IMG/VR virus record: IMGVR_UViG_3300050119_000364
Coordinates: 1 to 51,560 of that record
DNA from: a virus
Direction: 5' to 3' (one strand)
DNA: 51,560 bases
The notes under the pieces are model-generated. The model had not been told where the DNA came from. It worked only from the letters and a program-made list of their open reading frames with translations, and did not search any database. A program made the position numbers and the translations under genes. Shown one piece after another: positions 22,998 to 32,251 of this stretch (position 1 is the stretch's first letter; every line of letters starts with the position of its first letter).

Positions 22998-25903
22998 AAC
23001 GCGTTGTACTCATCCTCCTCAGCATCATCGTCATTCTGTTTTTGATTTGGGGAGTTGACAGGGCCGTCGGCGCAGGGTGCAACCCCGCGGCACTCGGCGG
23101 GACCGGGACATGCACCGTTCCGAGCACTGGCGAACTTCCCATCGGCAACGGTTCGGGAAGCTATACCCCCGCGACCCTCACTCCCGGTGCCAACATCGTC
23201 ATCACGAACGCAAGCGGGAGCGTGACGATCGGGGTCACCGGCACCGCGACCGGCACCGTGTATCTCTTGCAAGCGGGACATGGCATTTCGCTCAGCCCGG
23301 CGTCGATCACTTCAAGCGGCACGATCGCGGTCAATACTTCAACCGTGATCGCCGATGTCGTGGCATCGGGCGAGTTCCTTCCTTCTAGCACGACCTACGT
23401 CGCAACCGTGAACGGCGAGAGCGGCGCCGTCACGATCGGGATCCCCGCGACGACGACCGTGAACGGCACGCAGGCAACGGTCTTCCACCTCATTGGCGAT
23501 GGTACGACCGTCACGAGCACGGTGAATGGAGCCACCACCACGTTCTCTGTCGTTACTACCGGCAACTGGGCTGGCACATGGCAAGGCGTAAACAGCTCGA
23601 CGTTCTACAAGGCGTCGAACCCGAGCGGCTATATCTCGGGCAACCAGACGATCACGTTCGTTGCCGAAGGCGACGCGACGGGGACCGCGACCGGCACGAC
23701 CATGATCAGCGATACGATGACGGTCACGGGCTTAGAGGGCAAAGCGCTCCCCGCCCTCGCCACGGGAACGCTGAAATACAGCGGCGGCGCGTGGACGTTC
23801 GACGGCAATACGTATCTCCCGTCGGGGATTAACGTGACGACGACAGGCCCGCTCGGCGGCGGCGGACCGCTTACGACCGCCGGCCTCACCCTCACCTGTG
23901 CGACCTGCCTTACGGGAAACCAGACGATCACGCTCACGGGCGCGGTGACGGGATCCGGGACGACATCCATCGCGACCGCCTACGCGACGAGCACGCTCTA
24001 CGCGCTCTTTTCCGGGACTGGCCCCATCACCTTCAACGCTTCGACGGGCGCGATCGGCTGGACGAACTCGCTGAACTACATCACGGGGGTCGCGGTGAAC
24101 GGGCAGTCCGGCACGAGCTTCAGCATCGTCGCAGGCTCGGGGCTTTCGTCCTCCATAAGCGGTACCACGACGACCTTGAGCCTCAATCTGAGCGCGGGCT
24201 GTACCGGCGGCAACTTCGTCCAGACGATCTCCGCGACCGGTACCATCACCTGCGCCATTCCGAGCGGCACGTTCACGACGACGACCGTGAATGGTACGGC
24301 CGCGCTTGCCTTTATTCTTCAGGGCGACGGTTCAACCATCACCTCCACCACTTCCGGCGCGACCACGACCTACTCCGTCATTCCGGGGGTGTATCTCACT
24401 CCCGCCTCGGGGACGGCGATGTTCTATCCGCTGAACTCAAACCCCGCCGGATATATCACATCAACCCCTCCAAAAACTGTCTATCTCGCCTCGACAACTC
24501 CGTGGACGATAGGGGGAATTGTCATCGCAAGTACGACGGGCGCAGTTACCACGATTCCAAGCACGACCTATTACCTCGCCACCAATCCTTCGGGTTTCAC
24601 CACGACCACCGTACAAGCTGCATTGAACGCGCTTTCGGCCGCCGGATGTTTGACCTATTCGACATCGACGGGGCAATTCACCGCGACGTGCCTTTCGACC
24701 TCCACCGCCGCGACCACCTACGTCCCTTATACGGGCGCGGGGGGGAACGTGAATCTCGGTGCGAATAGCATCACGGCCACCAATGGAGGGTTCTCTGGGA
24801 CAGGCGTGTTTGGTACGACGACTCAGCCGTCGTCGGATGGTGCGCTTGAATTGTATACTGCCGCCACTTTTCCCGGCGACGTAGGAATCAACATCCATAA
24901 TGATACTCAAAACAACCACGTCAGCTTCCAGCTTGAATCGGGGACATCCACACAAACCAAGTGGCAATTCTCCCAGCGGGGCAATGCGTCCTTCGCCTTC
25001 TACAACTATTACAACGGAAGCTGGATAGACCCTTTCACCATTACGGACGGACCCAATGGAGCGGTCGGATTCGGCGGGAGTGTGAACGAAACCACCCTCG
25101 CAGGCGCGACGCTTATCGCCAACTCAAGCACCGTTGCGATAAAGGACTCCCCGAACGCCAACACCCTCCATGTGAACGGTACTGCTGATTTTATAACGTC
25201 CGCTTCGGTGGGAACCTCAACCCAAAACGGGACGTTCTATGCCGTCGGCACTTCGTCCTTTATAGGCAACGTCGGCATCGGGGGATCCGCAACGTCAGCG
25301 GCGAAGCTCTATGTCTACGGGGGAAATATCGAAGTGAATCAAGACGGCAACGTCAATGACGGAGTGCTTATTGGTGACCTCGGTTCTACCTATCCCGGCA
25401 TTTGGTTCGGTGGGAACGCTACTTCAGCGAGTTATTACAATTATTCGTTCCTGTGGGATCCTGTGAAGGGGACGTTGCTCAATGCTCCTGCGGGGGTAAA
25501 CGGCATCACGTTCCGCATAGCGAACTCGTCCGTGGCGGGTATCAATGCGAATGGAATGGAAATTGGGGGCGGCGATATTACCACTTCCACCCCGCCAGCG
25601 GGTGTTTCCCTTAGAACCTACGGAGGCATCCAAGATTCAAGTTATCTTTCTGTTGGCACGACAGTTACCACGACCGCGACTTTGAACGTGGCGGGAACAT
25701 TAAATGTATCCCAGACTTCCACCCTTGCGACGACGACGGCAACGACACTAACCGTCGCCAACACGGGAACCGCGACCACCACCGTCATCGAAGGCACGGC
25801 ATCGTCCACCGTGTGCCATGTGATGTACGGCGGCGGCGCGGCCAGCTCATTCCAAGTCATCGCGGGATTCTCATATTTCTATTCAACCTCTAACTGCCAA
25901 TAA
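22994..25903 (+). CDS. Large secreted Thr/Ser-rich fibre- or adhesin-like protein
   Basis: A 969-residue protein. The first 28 residues (MKRVVLILLSIIVILFLIWG...) form a signal peptide or anchor. The rest is beta-rich and full of Thr, Ser, Gly and Ala. A module reading TTVNGT..., then GDG.T.TST..GATTT.SV occurs twice (about residues 150-190 and 427-465). The phrase TYVPYTGAGGNVNLGANSIT (about 576-595) is a classic phage tail-fibre motif. Near the C-terminus, TATLNVAGTLNVSQTSTLAT-like repeats lead into a Cys-containing end. A tail fibre with a Sec signal is odd, so a surface adhesin displayed by the lysogen is an alternative. Confidence 0.65.
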   Translation: MKRVVLILLSIIVILFLIWGVDRAVGAGCNPAALGGTGTCTVPSTGELPIGNGSGSYTPATLTPGANIVITNASGSVTIGVTGTATGTVYLLQAGHGISLSPASITSSGTIAVNTSTVIADVVASGEFLPSSTTYVATVNGESGAVTIGIPATTTVNGTQATVFHLIGDGTTVTSTVNGATTTFSVVTTGNWAGTWQGVNSSTFYKASNPSGYISGNQTITFVAEGDATGTATGTTMISDTMTVTGLEGKALPALATGTLKYSGGAWTFDGNTYLPSGINVTTTGPLGGGGPLTTAGLTLTCATCLTGNQTITLTGAVTGSGTTSIATAYATSTLYALFSGTGPITFNASTGAIGWTNSLNYITGVAVNGQSGTSFSIVAGSGLSSSISGTTTTLSLNLSAGCTGGNFVQTISATGTITCAIPSGTFTTTTVNGTAALAFILQGDGSTITSTTSGATTTYSVIPGVYLTPASGTAMFYPLNSNPAGYITSTPPKTVYLASTTPWTIGGIVIASTTGAVTTIPSTTYYLATNPSGFTTTTVQAALNALSAAGCLTYSTSTGQFTATCLSTSTAATTYVPYTGAGGNVNLGANSITATNGGFSGTGVFGTTTQPSSDGALELYTAATFPGDVGINIHNDTQNNHVSFQLESGTSTQTKWQFSQRGNASFAFYNYYNGSWIDPFTITDGPNGAVGFGGSVNETTLAGATLIANSSTVAIKDSPNANTLHVNGTADFITSASVGTSTQNGTFYAVGTSSFIGNVGIGGSATSAAKLYVYGGNIEVNQDGNVNDGVLIGDLGSTYPGIWFGGNATSASYYNYSFLWDPVKGTLLNAPAGVNGITFRIANSSVAGINANGMEIGGGDITTSTPPAGVSLRTYGGIQDSSYLSVGTTVTTTATLNVAGTLNVSQTSTLATTTATTLTVANTGTATTTVIEGTASSTVCHVMYGGGAASSFQVIAGFSYFYSTSNCQ

Positions 25904-25904
25904 T

Positions 25905-27698
25905 ATGAAAAATAAACTCTTTGCACTTCTCCTCATAATCGGCACATTCACCTATATCGGCATCGCGTCGGCGTCGCTTGTGTCCCAGACCATCCCTCCT
26001 CCGGGGAGCAACGGCACCGTCCCTATTGCCTCATCCTCCGCAACGGGAGGCATCCAATGGGTCGCAACGTCCTCGCTTGGCATTGCGGGCGGGGGAGGCG
26101 GCAGCGGAGCGTCCACGACGACCGCGAATACATGGACGGCTCCGCAGACGTTCCCGTATGGCATTTTCTCAACCTCGACCGCAACCTCGTCCAACATCGC
26201 CGTCCTCAATTCCACCTTCAACATCCCTGCGAACTACGCGACCGCAGGATGTCCGTGGAACACTTCAGTAACCGACCTCGGCGGGTGCATCAACGCGGCG
26301 TACAACTCCGCCTCCACGACGGCAAGCTCCACCGTCATCAACGTCCCTGTTCTTCCGGCCTTCACGACCTATGCGACAAAAATAACCTTTGCAAACGACA
26401 ACGAGTTTGCAGACCTTCAATGCGCTCCGGGACAAATCCTCGAATACACGGGCGCGACGACAGCCACATCGGGTGCTATCACCTACAACGAAAGCGACGC
26501 AAACGCGCAGAACATAAAAATCCCGCGCACTGGCGGCGAGAACTGCATCTTCGCGGGAGGCACAAGTCTTAATTCCAAGGCGACCTCGACAGGCATTTAT
26601 ATCGGCGGAACGAACGGCGAGGCGGCACTTGCGCTCTATAACTTTGGGGCGATCAACTTCGGCACGGGCTGGGAAACGGCATCCAATACGTTCATGCTCG
26701 ACCTTTACTCTCCCCTTTCCGATGGAAACGTGACCAACTGGCAGACGCAGGGCTATAGCAATTCCGGCGAAGCTATCAACCTCTACGCGCCGCATTTCCT
26801 CGACACGGCCTCAACGACGAACCCGTACTGTTTGAACCTCCAGCAGAACGGCGTGGCGGAGTTCAACGTGTACGGCGGCTCGATCGACGACTGCCCTGCC
26901 TACATCTACGGCGGCAACGCTGCCGTTCTCTTTAGCGGCGTGAACTGGGAGAACCCTGCGGCATCTGCTTCGACGACCTATCCGAAATACACCTATCTCA
27001 CCGTGCAATCAACGGCGCAATATACGAACGTTACCCTTCAAGGCGGCGAGTTCGCGATTGATTCCCATAGTTCGGTAAGCACCCCGAATTCCTTCGTGGT
27101 GTGCGGCGCGACGTGCACCGTGAACGGCATGAGCTTCCAAAAGAACGGCACGACGACCGTCCCCGTGGCCATTGATTATTCGGTAAACGGGACAGCGGCG
27201 ACCCTGAACGCCCTCGGCAACGCGAACCCTGCCGGAGCCTTCACCAACTTCGCATCATCAACGACAAACCTCTACACAACCGTCCAAGACCTTCCCGATC
27301 GTGTGGCCGCGACCTTCTACAATATCCCGAACTATATGCCCGCCGCGTGCCAGGCGACAGGCATCACCCCGGACTATACGACGGTCTTTAACTTCAACCG
27401 CGCTGCGCTCGGCAACCCGAAAGCCCTCTACTTCGTTTCCGACTTGAGCAATAACGTCGCTTCAACGACGAACAATGAAACCTTCGGTATCACGAGGATT
27501 TCAAGCACGACGCTCTATCTTGCGACAACGAGCGCTTCAAACGTCGTGCAGTACGCCCACGGGGTGCAGTACTCCCAGAACTTCCTTTCATCCCTCTCGA
27601 ACGCGACGAGCGAGATTCTTCTCATCTCCAGCAACTGCTCGGCTAACCTCGTGAGCAATGGGCAGGATTGGAACCCCCATCTTGAAATTGATTACTGA
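25905..27698 (+). CDS. Secreted beta-helix-like protein
   Basis: A 597-residue protein starting MKNKLFALLLIIGTFTYIGI, with ASA-S at about 22-24, a good Sec signal peptide. A Ser/Thr/Gly linker follows (GGGGGSGASTTTANTWTAPQ), then Cys-containing regions and repeated short beta strands with small turns (for example FNVYGGSIDDCPAYIYGGNA), as in right-handed beta-helix depolymerases. No catalytic acid set can be fixed by eye. It follows the 969-residue protein with 1 nt between them, so they are probably made together. Confidence 0.6.
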   Translation: MKNKLFALLLIIGTFTYIGIASASLVSQTIPPPGSNGTVPIASSSATGGIQWVATSSLGIAGGGGGSGASTTTANTWTAPQTFPYGIFSTSTATSSNIAVLNSTFNIPANYATAGCPWNTSVTDLGGCINAAYNSASTTASSTVINVPVLPAFTTYATKITFANDNEFADLQCAPGQILEYTGATTATSGAITYNESDANAQNIKIPRTGGENCIFAGGTSLNSKATSTGIYIGGTNGEAALALYNFGAINFGTGWETASNTFMLDLYSPLSDGNVTNWQTQGYSNSGEAINLYAPHFLDTASTTNPYCLNLQQNGVAEFNVYGGSIDDCPAYIYGGNAAVLFSGVNWENPAASASTTYPKYTYLTVQSTAQYTNVTLQGGEFAIDSHSSVSTPNSFVVCGATCTVNGMSFQKNGTTTVPVAIDYSVNGTAATLNALGNANPAGAFTNFASSTTNLYTTVQDLPDRVAATFYNIPNYMPAACQATGITPDYTTVFNFNRAALGNPKALYFVSDLSNNVASTTNNETFGITRISSTTLYLATTSASNVVQYAHGVQYSQNFLSSLSNATSEILLISSNCSANLVSNGQDWNPHLEIDY

Positions 27699-27704
27699 TC
27701 CACG

Positions 27705-27947
27705 ATGTACGGATTTTCTGGCTACGGCACAAACGCATACGGATCGGAACGGCAGACGCTCCTCGCGCCCGTCGTGAGGCTCGCCATGCGCACCGTGCGG
27801 AACGCCTACAACGTCGCGTTGCCGGTCATGGTTGGGTTCGGTAATCTCGCCGTCTCGAATCTCATCGCGCCCCTTTCCGTCATGCTCCGTTTCCGGAATC
27901 TCACGCTCTCAAACCCGTCGCAAAACCAGCTAACGCTCGAACTATGA
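27705..27947 (+). CDS. Hypothetical protein, 80 aa
   Basis: An 80-residue protein with an aromatic N-terminus (MYGFSGYGTNAYGSERQTLL) followed by strand-like hydrophobic segments. Short virion proteins starting with MYG-type motifs are common in siphovirus tail or decoration cassettes. It overlaps the next start (ATGA at 27944-27947). Confidence 0.5.
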   Translation: MYGFSGYGTNAYGSERQTLLAPVVRLAMRTVRNAYNVALPVMVGFGNLAVSNLIAPLSVMLRFRNLTLSNPSQNQLTLEL

Positions 27948-28285
27948 TCCTCCAGCCCCAGATCGTCGGGCAGAACGACTATGGCTACGAGCTTCCCTTT
28001 ACGCTGCTCGACGGCAATGGCGACGCGGTGAATATTACGGACGCATCGCTCACGATCACGGTGCAGGACGCCCAAGACCCGAGCGGCGAGGCGCTTTTCA
28101 CGGGTTCTATGACCGTGGACAGTGGACCCGCCGGAACATGCCACTACACGGTGGCCTCGGGCAATTTCCCCAACCCCGGCACGTTCCTCGCGCAGGTGAC
28201 GGCCACATGGTCATCGACCGAAGTGCTTACGTGGTCCGGCATCACGATCATCGTCGAACCGAAACTCCCCAAGACGAACAACTGA
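27944..28285 (+). CDS. Baseplate/fibre-associated Ig-like protein (BppU N-domain-like)
   Basis: A 113-residue single-domain beta protein: QNDYGYELPFTLLDGNGDAV, VNITDASLTITVQDAQDP, and GTFLAQVTATWSSTEVLTWS. The order of strands resembles the N-terminal domain of phage BppU-like upper baseplate proteins. It overlaps the gene before it by 4 nt. It may mount fibres or other adhesins on the virion. Confidence 0.55.
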   Translation: MILQPQIVGQNDYGYELPFTLLDGNGDAVNITDASLTITVQDAQDPSGEALFTGSMTVDSGPAGTCHYTVASGNFPNPGTFLAQVTATWSSTEVLTWSGITIIVEPKLPKTNN

Positions 28286-28286
28286 A

Positions 28287-28454
28287 ATGGCCTACGGCGA
28301 GCGCAGCACGAACTACGTCGATACGAAATGTACGAAATGCGGCGCTCCGTTGCGGCGTTCACGGGTTGTCTCGCATCCGGTCTGTCTTGCCTGCAAAGAG
28401 AAGAAGCAGCGCGAGCGATTGCGGAAAGTTATGCACATATCCAAAAGGGCTTGA
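28287..28454 (+). CDS. Small zinc-finger protein, 55 aa
   Basis: An ATG at 28287 opens 55 codons with CTKCGAPL (about 15-22) and CLACKEKK (about 33-40), a four-Cys zinc finger, and a basic C-terminus. It sits directly before the inverted repeat at 28456-28478 and could be a regulator of the gene that follows. Confidence 0.55.
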   Translation: MAYGERSTNYVDTKCTKCGAPLRRSRVVSHPVCLACKEKKQRERLRKVMHISKRA

Positions 28455-28455
28455 C

Positions 28456-28478
28456 GTTCATACGATTAAGGTATGAAC
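28456..28478 (+). promoter_or_regulatory. 8-bp inverted repeat covering a start codon
   Basis: GTTCATAC (28456-28463) and GTATGAAC (28471-28478) are perfect complements with a 7-nt spacer. The ATG of the next gene (28473) lies in the right arm. It could be an operator or an RNA hairpin that hides the start. Confidence 0.55.
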
Positions 28479-29033
28479 AACACCAAGCTCGTCGGGTTGG
28501 TCGCCGTAGTGGCACTCCTCGCGGGTGTTGTCGGCGGCTATGTGGTAAATAAACTCGGAGCCGCGCCTCTCGTCGGAGGCGACTTCGCGGGCGGGATTAC
28601 CCCGTCCTCGCTCGTTACCGCGAGCGCCTCGGGTGGCTTGACTGGCAACGGCTATGTTGCTCCAATTGGCTCGCTTTCCTCGGCGGCCGTCAACGGTCTC
28701 ACGATCGGCGGCACGGATCAGTATCACGGCCTCACGGCATACGTGACGGCGTCCGGCACTCCGACCTCGGTCGCGACCCTCGGCGCCTTCGGCGCGACGA
28801 CCTCCTCGGCATCGACCACGATCACCATCCCGGAGACGGCCGGGCTCTCGGTGAACGCGATCTGCAGCGGCAATGCGGCCACGACGACCGTGTTTGTGTC
28901 GGGATGCATCCTGACCTCGACGAACGGTGTCACCGGCACCGCGCAGGTGTACTACTCGAACGGCACGCCGTCGTCGCTCTCAGTTCCCACCTCCACGGTA
29001 TTCCGGATTTCCTTCGACCAACTCCCCTATTAA
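28473..29033 (+). CDS. Membrane-anchored or secreted Thr/Ser-rich protein
   Basis: A 186-residue protein. One N-terminal hydrophobic helix (about 5-26, LVGLVAVVALLAGVVGGYVV) serves as signal or anchor. The rest is beta-rich and low in complexity, with two Cys about 15 residues apart (about C130 and C146) that could form a disulfide outside the cell. Composition matches the two large secreted proteins upstream. Its start codon lies inside an inverted repeat. Confidence 0.6.
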   Translation: MNNTKLVGLVAVVALLAGVVGGYVVNKLGAAPLVGGDFAGGITPSSLVTASASGGLTGNGYVAPIGSLSSAAVNGLTIGGTDQYHGLTAYVTASGTPTSVATLGAFGATTSSASTTITIPETAGLSVNAICSGNAATTTVFVSGCILTSTNGVTGTAQVYYSNGTPSSLSVPTSTVFRISFDQLPY

Positions 29034-29051
29034 CCCTATCCACCCTGTTCA

Positions 29052-30854
29052 GTGCCCGAATCGCTGAAGACATTCCCCAAAGACCTCGCAGACAAACTCA
29101 AAGCGGCTCTCGCTTCCGCTTCCGTTGAAGACTTCGTGAAAGCGACCAAAGCCTCCGGCGACGACCGGAGCTTTGAGGTTGTGATGAGCACGTCCGACGA
29201 AGACCGTCAGGGCGACGAGCTCGACCAGTCCCGATGGGATCTCAAGTACTACACGATGAACCCCGTCGTCCTCTGGGCGCATGATTATTCGTCGATTCCG
29301 ATCGGCATCGTGACCGACATCGAGATTCAGGGCGACAAGGCGGTCGCTACCGGCAAATTCGCTCCCGCCGGCGTGAATCCGACGGCCGACATGGTCTGCG
29401 CGCTCTATCAGCAGAAGGTCATCCGCGCCGTGTCTCCCGGCTACATCCAAAACGACGACGGGACGCGCGAGCTCTTGGAGCTTTCCTTCTGCCCGGTGCC
29501 CGCCGGCCGGTACGCGCTTTCCTTGCGGCAGGTGAGCGAACTCGGCGTATCGACGGGCGACCTCGTGACGAAGGGCTTTTTCTATGACGCGAAAGGTGCG
29601 GTCCCCTTCAAGAGCCACGGCATCGCCGATCAGGACACGTCGTGGGACGGCCCTGCGGAGGTGAAAGCGTGCGGCGACGACATCGAGAAACTGAAGTCCA
29701 TTTGCGCATGGTTCGATTCCGAAGACCCGGACGTGAAGGCCTCCTACAAGCTCCCCCATCACCGCGCGTCCGATCAGAAAGCTGTGTGGAACGGCGTTAA
29801 AGCAGCGGCCGCTGCCTTACAAGGTGGCCGAGGGGGAGTTGCAATTCCCTCCGGTGACCTTGCTGCCGTCAAAGCCCATATCGCGAAACATTACGAGGAG
29901 TTCGGGGAAACGCCACCGTGGGAAAAGAAGGCGGAGGAGAAGTCGCCGCAACTCGGCGATTCCTGCGAACTGGAAAGCGGCGATCCGGGAGTTCTCGCAG
30001 ATGACGACAAGAATCCCGGTCACCTCGTATGCGTTCCCGCGAAATCAACCAAATCCGAATCAATGAACAACGAACTCGAAAAGAAATTCAAAGCAGAGCA
30101 CGAACGGCACGGAAAGTCCTTTGCGAAGGCGATCGACGAGTTCAAATCGATCGACGAGTTCACGAAGGCCGTGGACACGGAGCAGGACGAGCACCTCACG
30201 AACACGATGAAGGCCATCGACGAGGGCTATGCGCTCGAAGATCAGTCTCCGAAGAAATCGATCGACGAGTTCAAGTCGGAGATGAAAGCCGAGCATTTGA
30301 ATCACGTGAAAGCCGTGGATAAATCGATCGACGAGTTCAAGTCCGCACACGAAGCGGCCGACGGAGACGACGAGAAGACGAAGGCCATCGAGAAGTTCAC
30401 GAAAGCGGTGGGCGCGGAGCTTGACCGCCACGAGAAGGCTCACAAGGCCATGAACGAAGCTGAGTTCGGCGAAGGAGAGGATAACGAGGAAAAGTCCGTG
30501 CAGGAACTCGTCACGAAGATCGGCCGCCAGATCTCCGCAAAGAACAAGGAGAAATTGAAAGCCATCTTGGAAAAGATGGATTCCCACCACAACGATGTCA
30601 CCGCGGCCCTCAAGGAGCTAATCGGCTCCGATGACGGCGACGGAGGGGAGGAACCTTCCCCGAAGCCCAAGGACGATGAGTCCGAAGGCGACGAGAAGGC
30701 CCTGAACTCAAGGTCGAGCACCTCGGGAGCAAGCGCCGAATTGGATGCATATCTACTCGGGCAGCGACTCGCGAGGCAGGTCAAATCTGCCACGGAGGAT
30801 GCTCTTCGCCAGTTCAAAGAAAAGATCAGGGAGGCGCGTACCTCAGGCAGATAG
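29052..30854 (+). CDS. HK97-type prohead protease with fused scaffold region
   Basis: A 600-residue protein (GTG start). Residues about 35-165 are the protease: RSFEVVMSTSDEDRQGDELD, NPVVLWAHDYSSIPIG with the catalytic His, and KVIRAVSPGYI with the likely Ser, then LLELSFCPVPAG. Residues about 230-300 hold a separate domain with YKLPHH, WNGVKAAAAAL and EEFGETPPWE, seen in many phage head proteins. Residues about 335-600 are highly charged and helical with a repeated KSIDEFKS motif, which suits an internal scaffold. The protease matures the head by cutting the scaffold and the capsid N-terminus. Confidence 0.88.
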   Translation: MPESLKTFPKDLADKLKAALASASVEDFVKATKASGDDRSFEVVMSTSDEDRQGDELDQSRWDLKYYTMNPVVLWAHDYSSIPIGIVTDIEIQGDKAVATGKFAPAGVNPTADMVCALYQQKVIRAVSPGYIQNDDGTRELLELSFCPVPAGRYALSLRQVSELGVSTGDLVTKGFFYDAKGAVPFKSHGIADQDTSWDGPAEVKACGDDIEKLKSICAWFDSEDPDVKASYKLPHHRASDQKAVWNGVKAAAAALQGGRGGVAIPSGDLAAVKAHIAKHYEEFGETPPWEKKAEEKSPQLGDSCELESGDPGVLADDDKNPGHLVCVPAKSTKSESMNNELEKKFKAEHERHGKSFAKAIDEFKSIDEFTKAVDTEQDEHLTNTMKAIDEGYALEDQSPKKSIDEFKSEMKAEHLNHVKAVDKSIDEFKSAHEAADGDDEKTKAIEKFTKAVGAELDRHEKAHKAMNEAEFGEGEDNEEKSVQELVTKIGRQISAKNKEKLKAILEKMDSHHNDVTAALKELIGSDDGDGGEEPSPKPKDDESEGDEKALNSRSSTSGASAELDAYLLGQRLARQVKSATEDALRQFKEKIREARTSGR

Positions 30855-30875
30855 ACCTATTCCCACACCAATCAA

Positions 30876-32105
30876 GTGGAAAAAGAACAAATCGTAGAGG
30901 TGGTCTCAAAGACCGTCTCCGAGGGGTTCAACGACTTCTTTGAGAAGAAGCTGGCCCCGGCGATGGATGAAATCTCCATCAAGAATGCACGTCAGGTCGT
31001 AGAAGCCGCGATGGCCGAACGCTCCGTCAAGGGCTTCGACATCACGGGCCTCACGACCGACCAGAAGATGGCCTTCGCCAAGCAGGTGCAGGCAGTCTTC
31101 CGCGGCAACCGCGAGGGTGCTTTGAAGGTGAAAGCCAACGAAGCGCTCATCGAGGAACAGGACAACCGCGGCGGCTACTTGGTCGAACCGGAAGTTGCGG
31201 CAGCGATCCTTCGTATCGCCGCTTCGGTCGGTACGATCCTGAAGCAAGCGCAGAAGTGGCCGATGAAGACCGATGAGTTGGGCATCCCCAACTACACCGG
31301 CTCCTTCCTTACCGGTTCGTATGTCGGCGTCGATCTTCCGGGAACCGTCACCGGACTCACGTTCGGTCAGGCGGTCCTCATCGCCCGCAAGTGGCAGCTC
31401 GCGTTCACCGTCGGCAACGACCTTTTGGCCGATGCCTCGGTGCAGCTCGCGGACTGGCTCATGGCGATGGCAGGCGAGGCGCTCGCGAACATGATCGACC
31501 AGCAGGGCTTCGTTGGCGGCGGCACTGTCGCCGGCACGGCCTATACCGGTCCCTTCGTCGGCATCATGAACACGGCGAACGTCAATACGTACACGTTGTC
31601 TTCGGGCAACACGACGTATGCGAAGTTCAATCCGGTCACGGATGCCGCGAACGTCATCGCGACCTTGGAGGAATCGATCTTGGACGGCGCCGCGTGGTAC
31701 TTCCACCGCACCGTCTGGGCTGCGGTCCGATCCGAGCTCGCTTCGAGCTCCGGCATTCCGTTCCTCTTCCTTTCAGGAGCAGGCAGCAATCTGAAGGACG
31801 AAGCGGGCGGCGGTCCGATCAAGCCCGCGGGCGAGATGGCCGGTTATCCGGTCTTCACGAACCGCTGGCTCCCGGCCACGACCGTCGGCTCTCAGGCCAA
31901 CACCGCGTTCGGCATCTTCGGCAACCTCAAGGCGTGCGCCTTCGGCGACAAGGGCGACCTCCGCGTCGCGCAGTTCGAGTCAGGCTCGTTCGGCGGCAAG
32001 GAGATCGCGTTGGCCGACCAGCGCGGCATCGTCTACAAGCACCGTCACGCCTTCGTGGTCGTGCTCCCCAAAGCGTTCACCGTCATCTACACGGCGGCTT
32101 CGTAG
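30876..32105 (+). CDS. Major capsid protein (HK97 fold)
   Basis: A 409-residue protein, GTG start. The first 100 residues are charged and helical, the expected delta domain removed by the protease. The HK97 core follows with GYLVEPEVAAAILRIAASVG, then a P-loop-like IGNDLLADASVQLADWLM region, AFIDQQGFVGGGT-type glycine turn and a conserved GYPVFTNRWLPA near the C-terminus. It follows the protease-scaffold gene as in most HK97-type phages. A strong hairpin lies in the 3' flank. Confidence 0.9.
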   Translation: MEKEQIVEVVSKTVSEGFNDFFEKKLAPAMDEISIKNARQVVEAAMAERSVKGFDITGLTTDQKMAFAKQVQAVFRGNREGALKVKANEALIEEQDNRGGYLVEPEVAAAILRIAASVGTILKQAQKWPMKTDELGIPNYTGSFLTGSYVGVDLPGTVTGLTFGQAVLIARKWQLAFTVGNDLLADASVQLADWLMAMAGEALANMIDQQGFVGGGTVAGTAYTGPFVGIMNTANVNTYTLSSGNTTYAKFNPVTDAANVIATLEESILDGAAWYFHRTVWAAVRSELASSSGIPFLFLSGAGSNLKDEAGGGPIKPAGEMAGYPVFTNRWLPATTVGSQANTAFGIFGNLKACAFGDKGDLRVAQFESGSFGGKEIALADQRGIVYKHRHAFVVVLPKAFTVIYTAAS

Positions 32106-32121
32106 TTTCGTGAACCCCCTT

Positions 32122-32155
32122 CCCGGTCTGCGCCCATTTCCTCGGCGCGACCGGG
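32122..32155 (+). terminator. Strong hairpin after the capsid gene
   Basis: CCCGGTC (32122-32128) pairs with GACCGGG (32149-32155), and GCGCC (32130-32134) with GGCGC (32144-32148), with one bulged T. No U-run follows, so it is more likely an mRNA-stabilising or attenuating hairpin than a full terminator. Confidence 0.55.
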
Positions 32156-32251
32156 CGGGGATGGAAAAATAAACCGCCCGTCGAAGCGCGCCAGCGTTTC
32201 GTCCCTTCCGATTAAAGTCGAGGGAAGGCAGGGGCCAACAACACAATTGCA

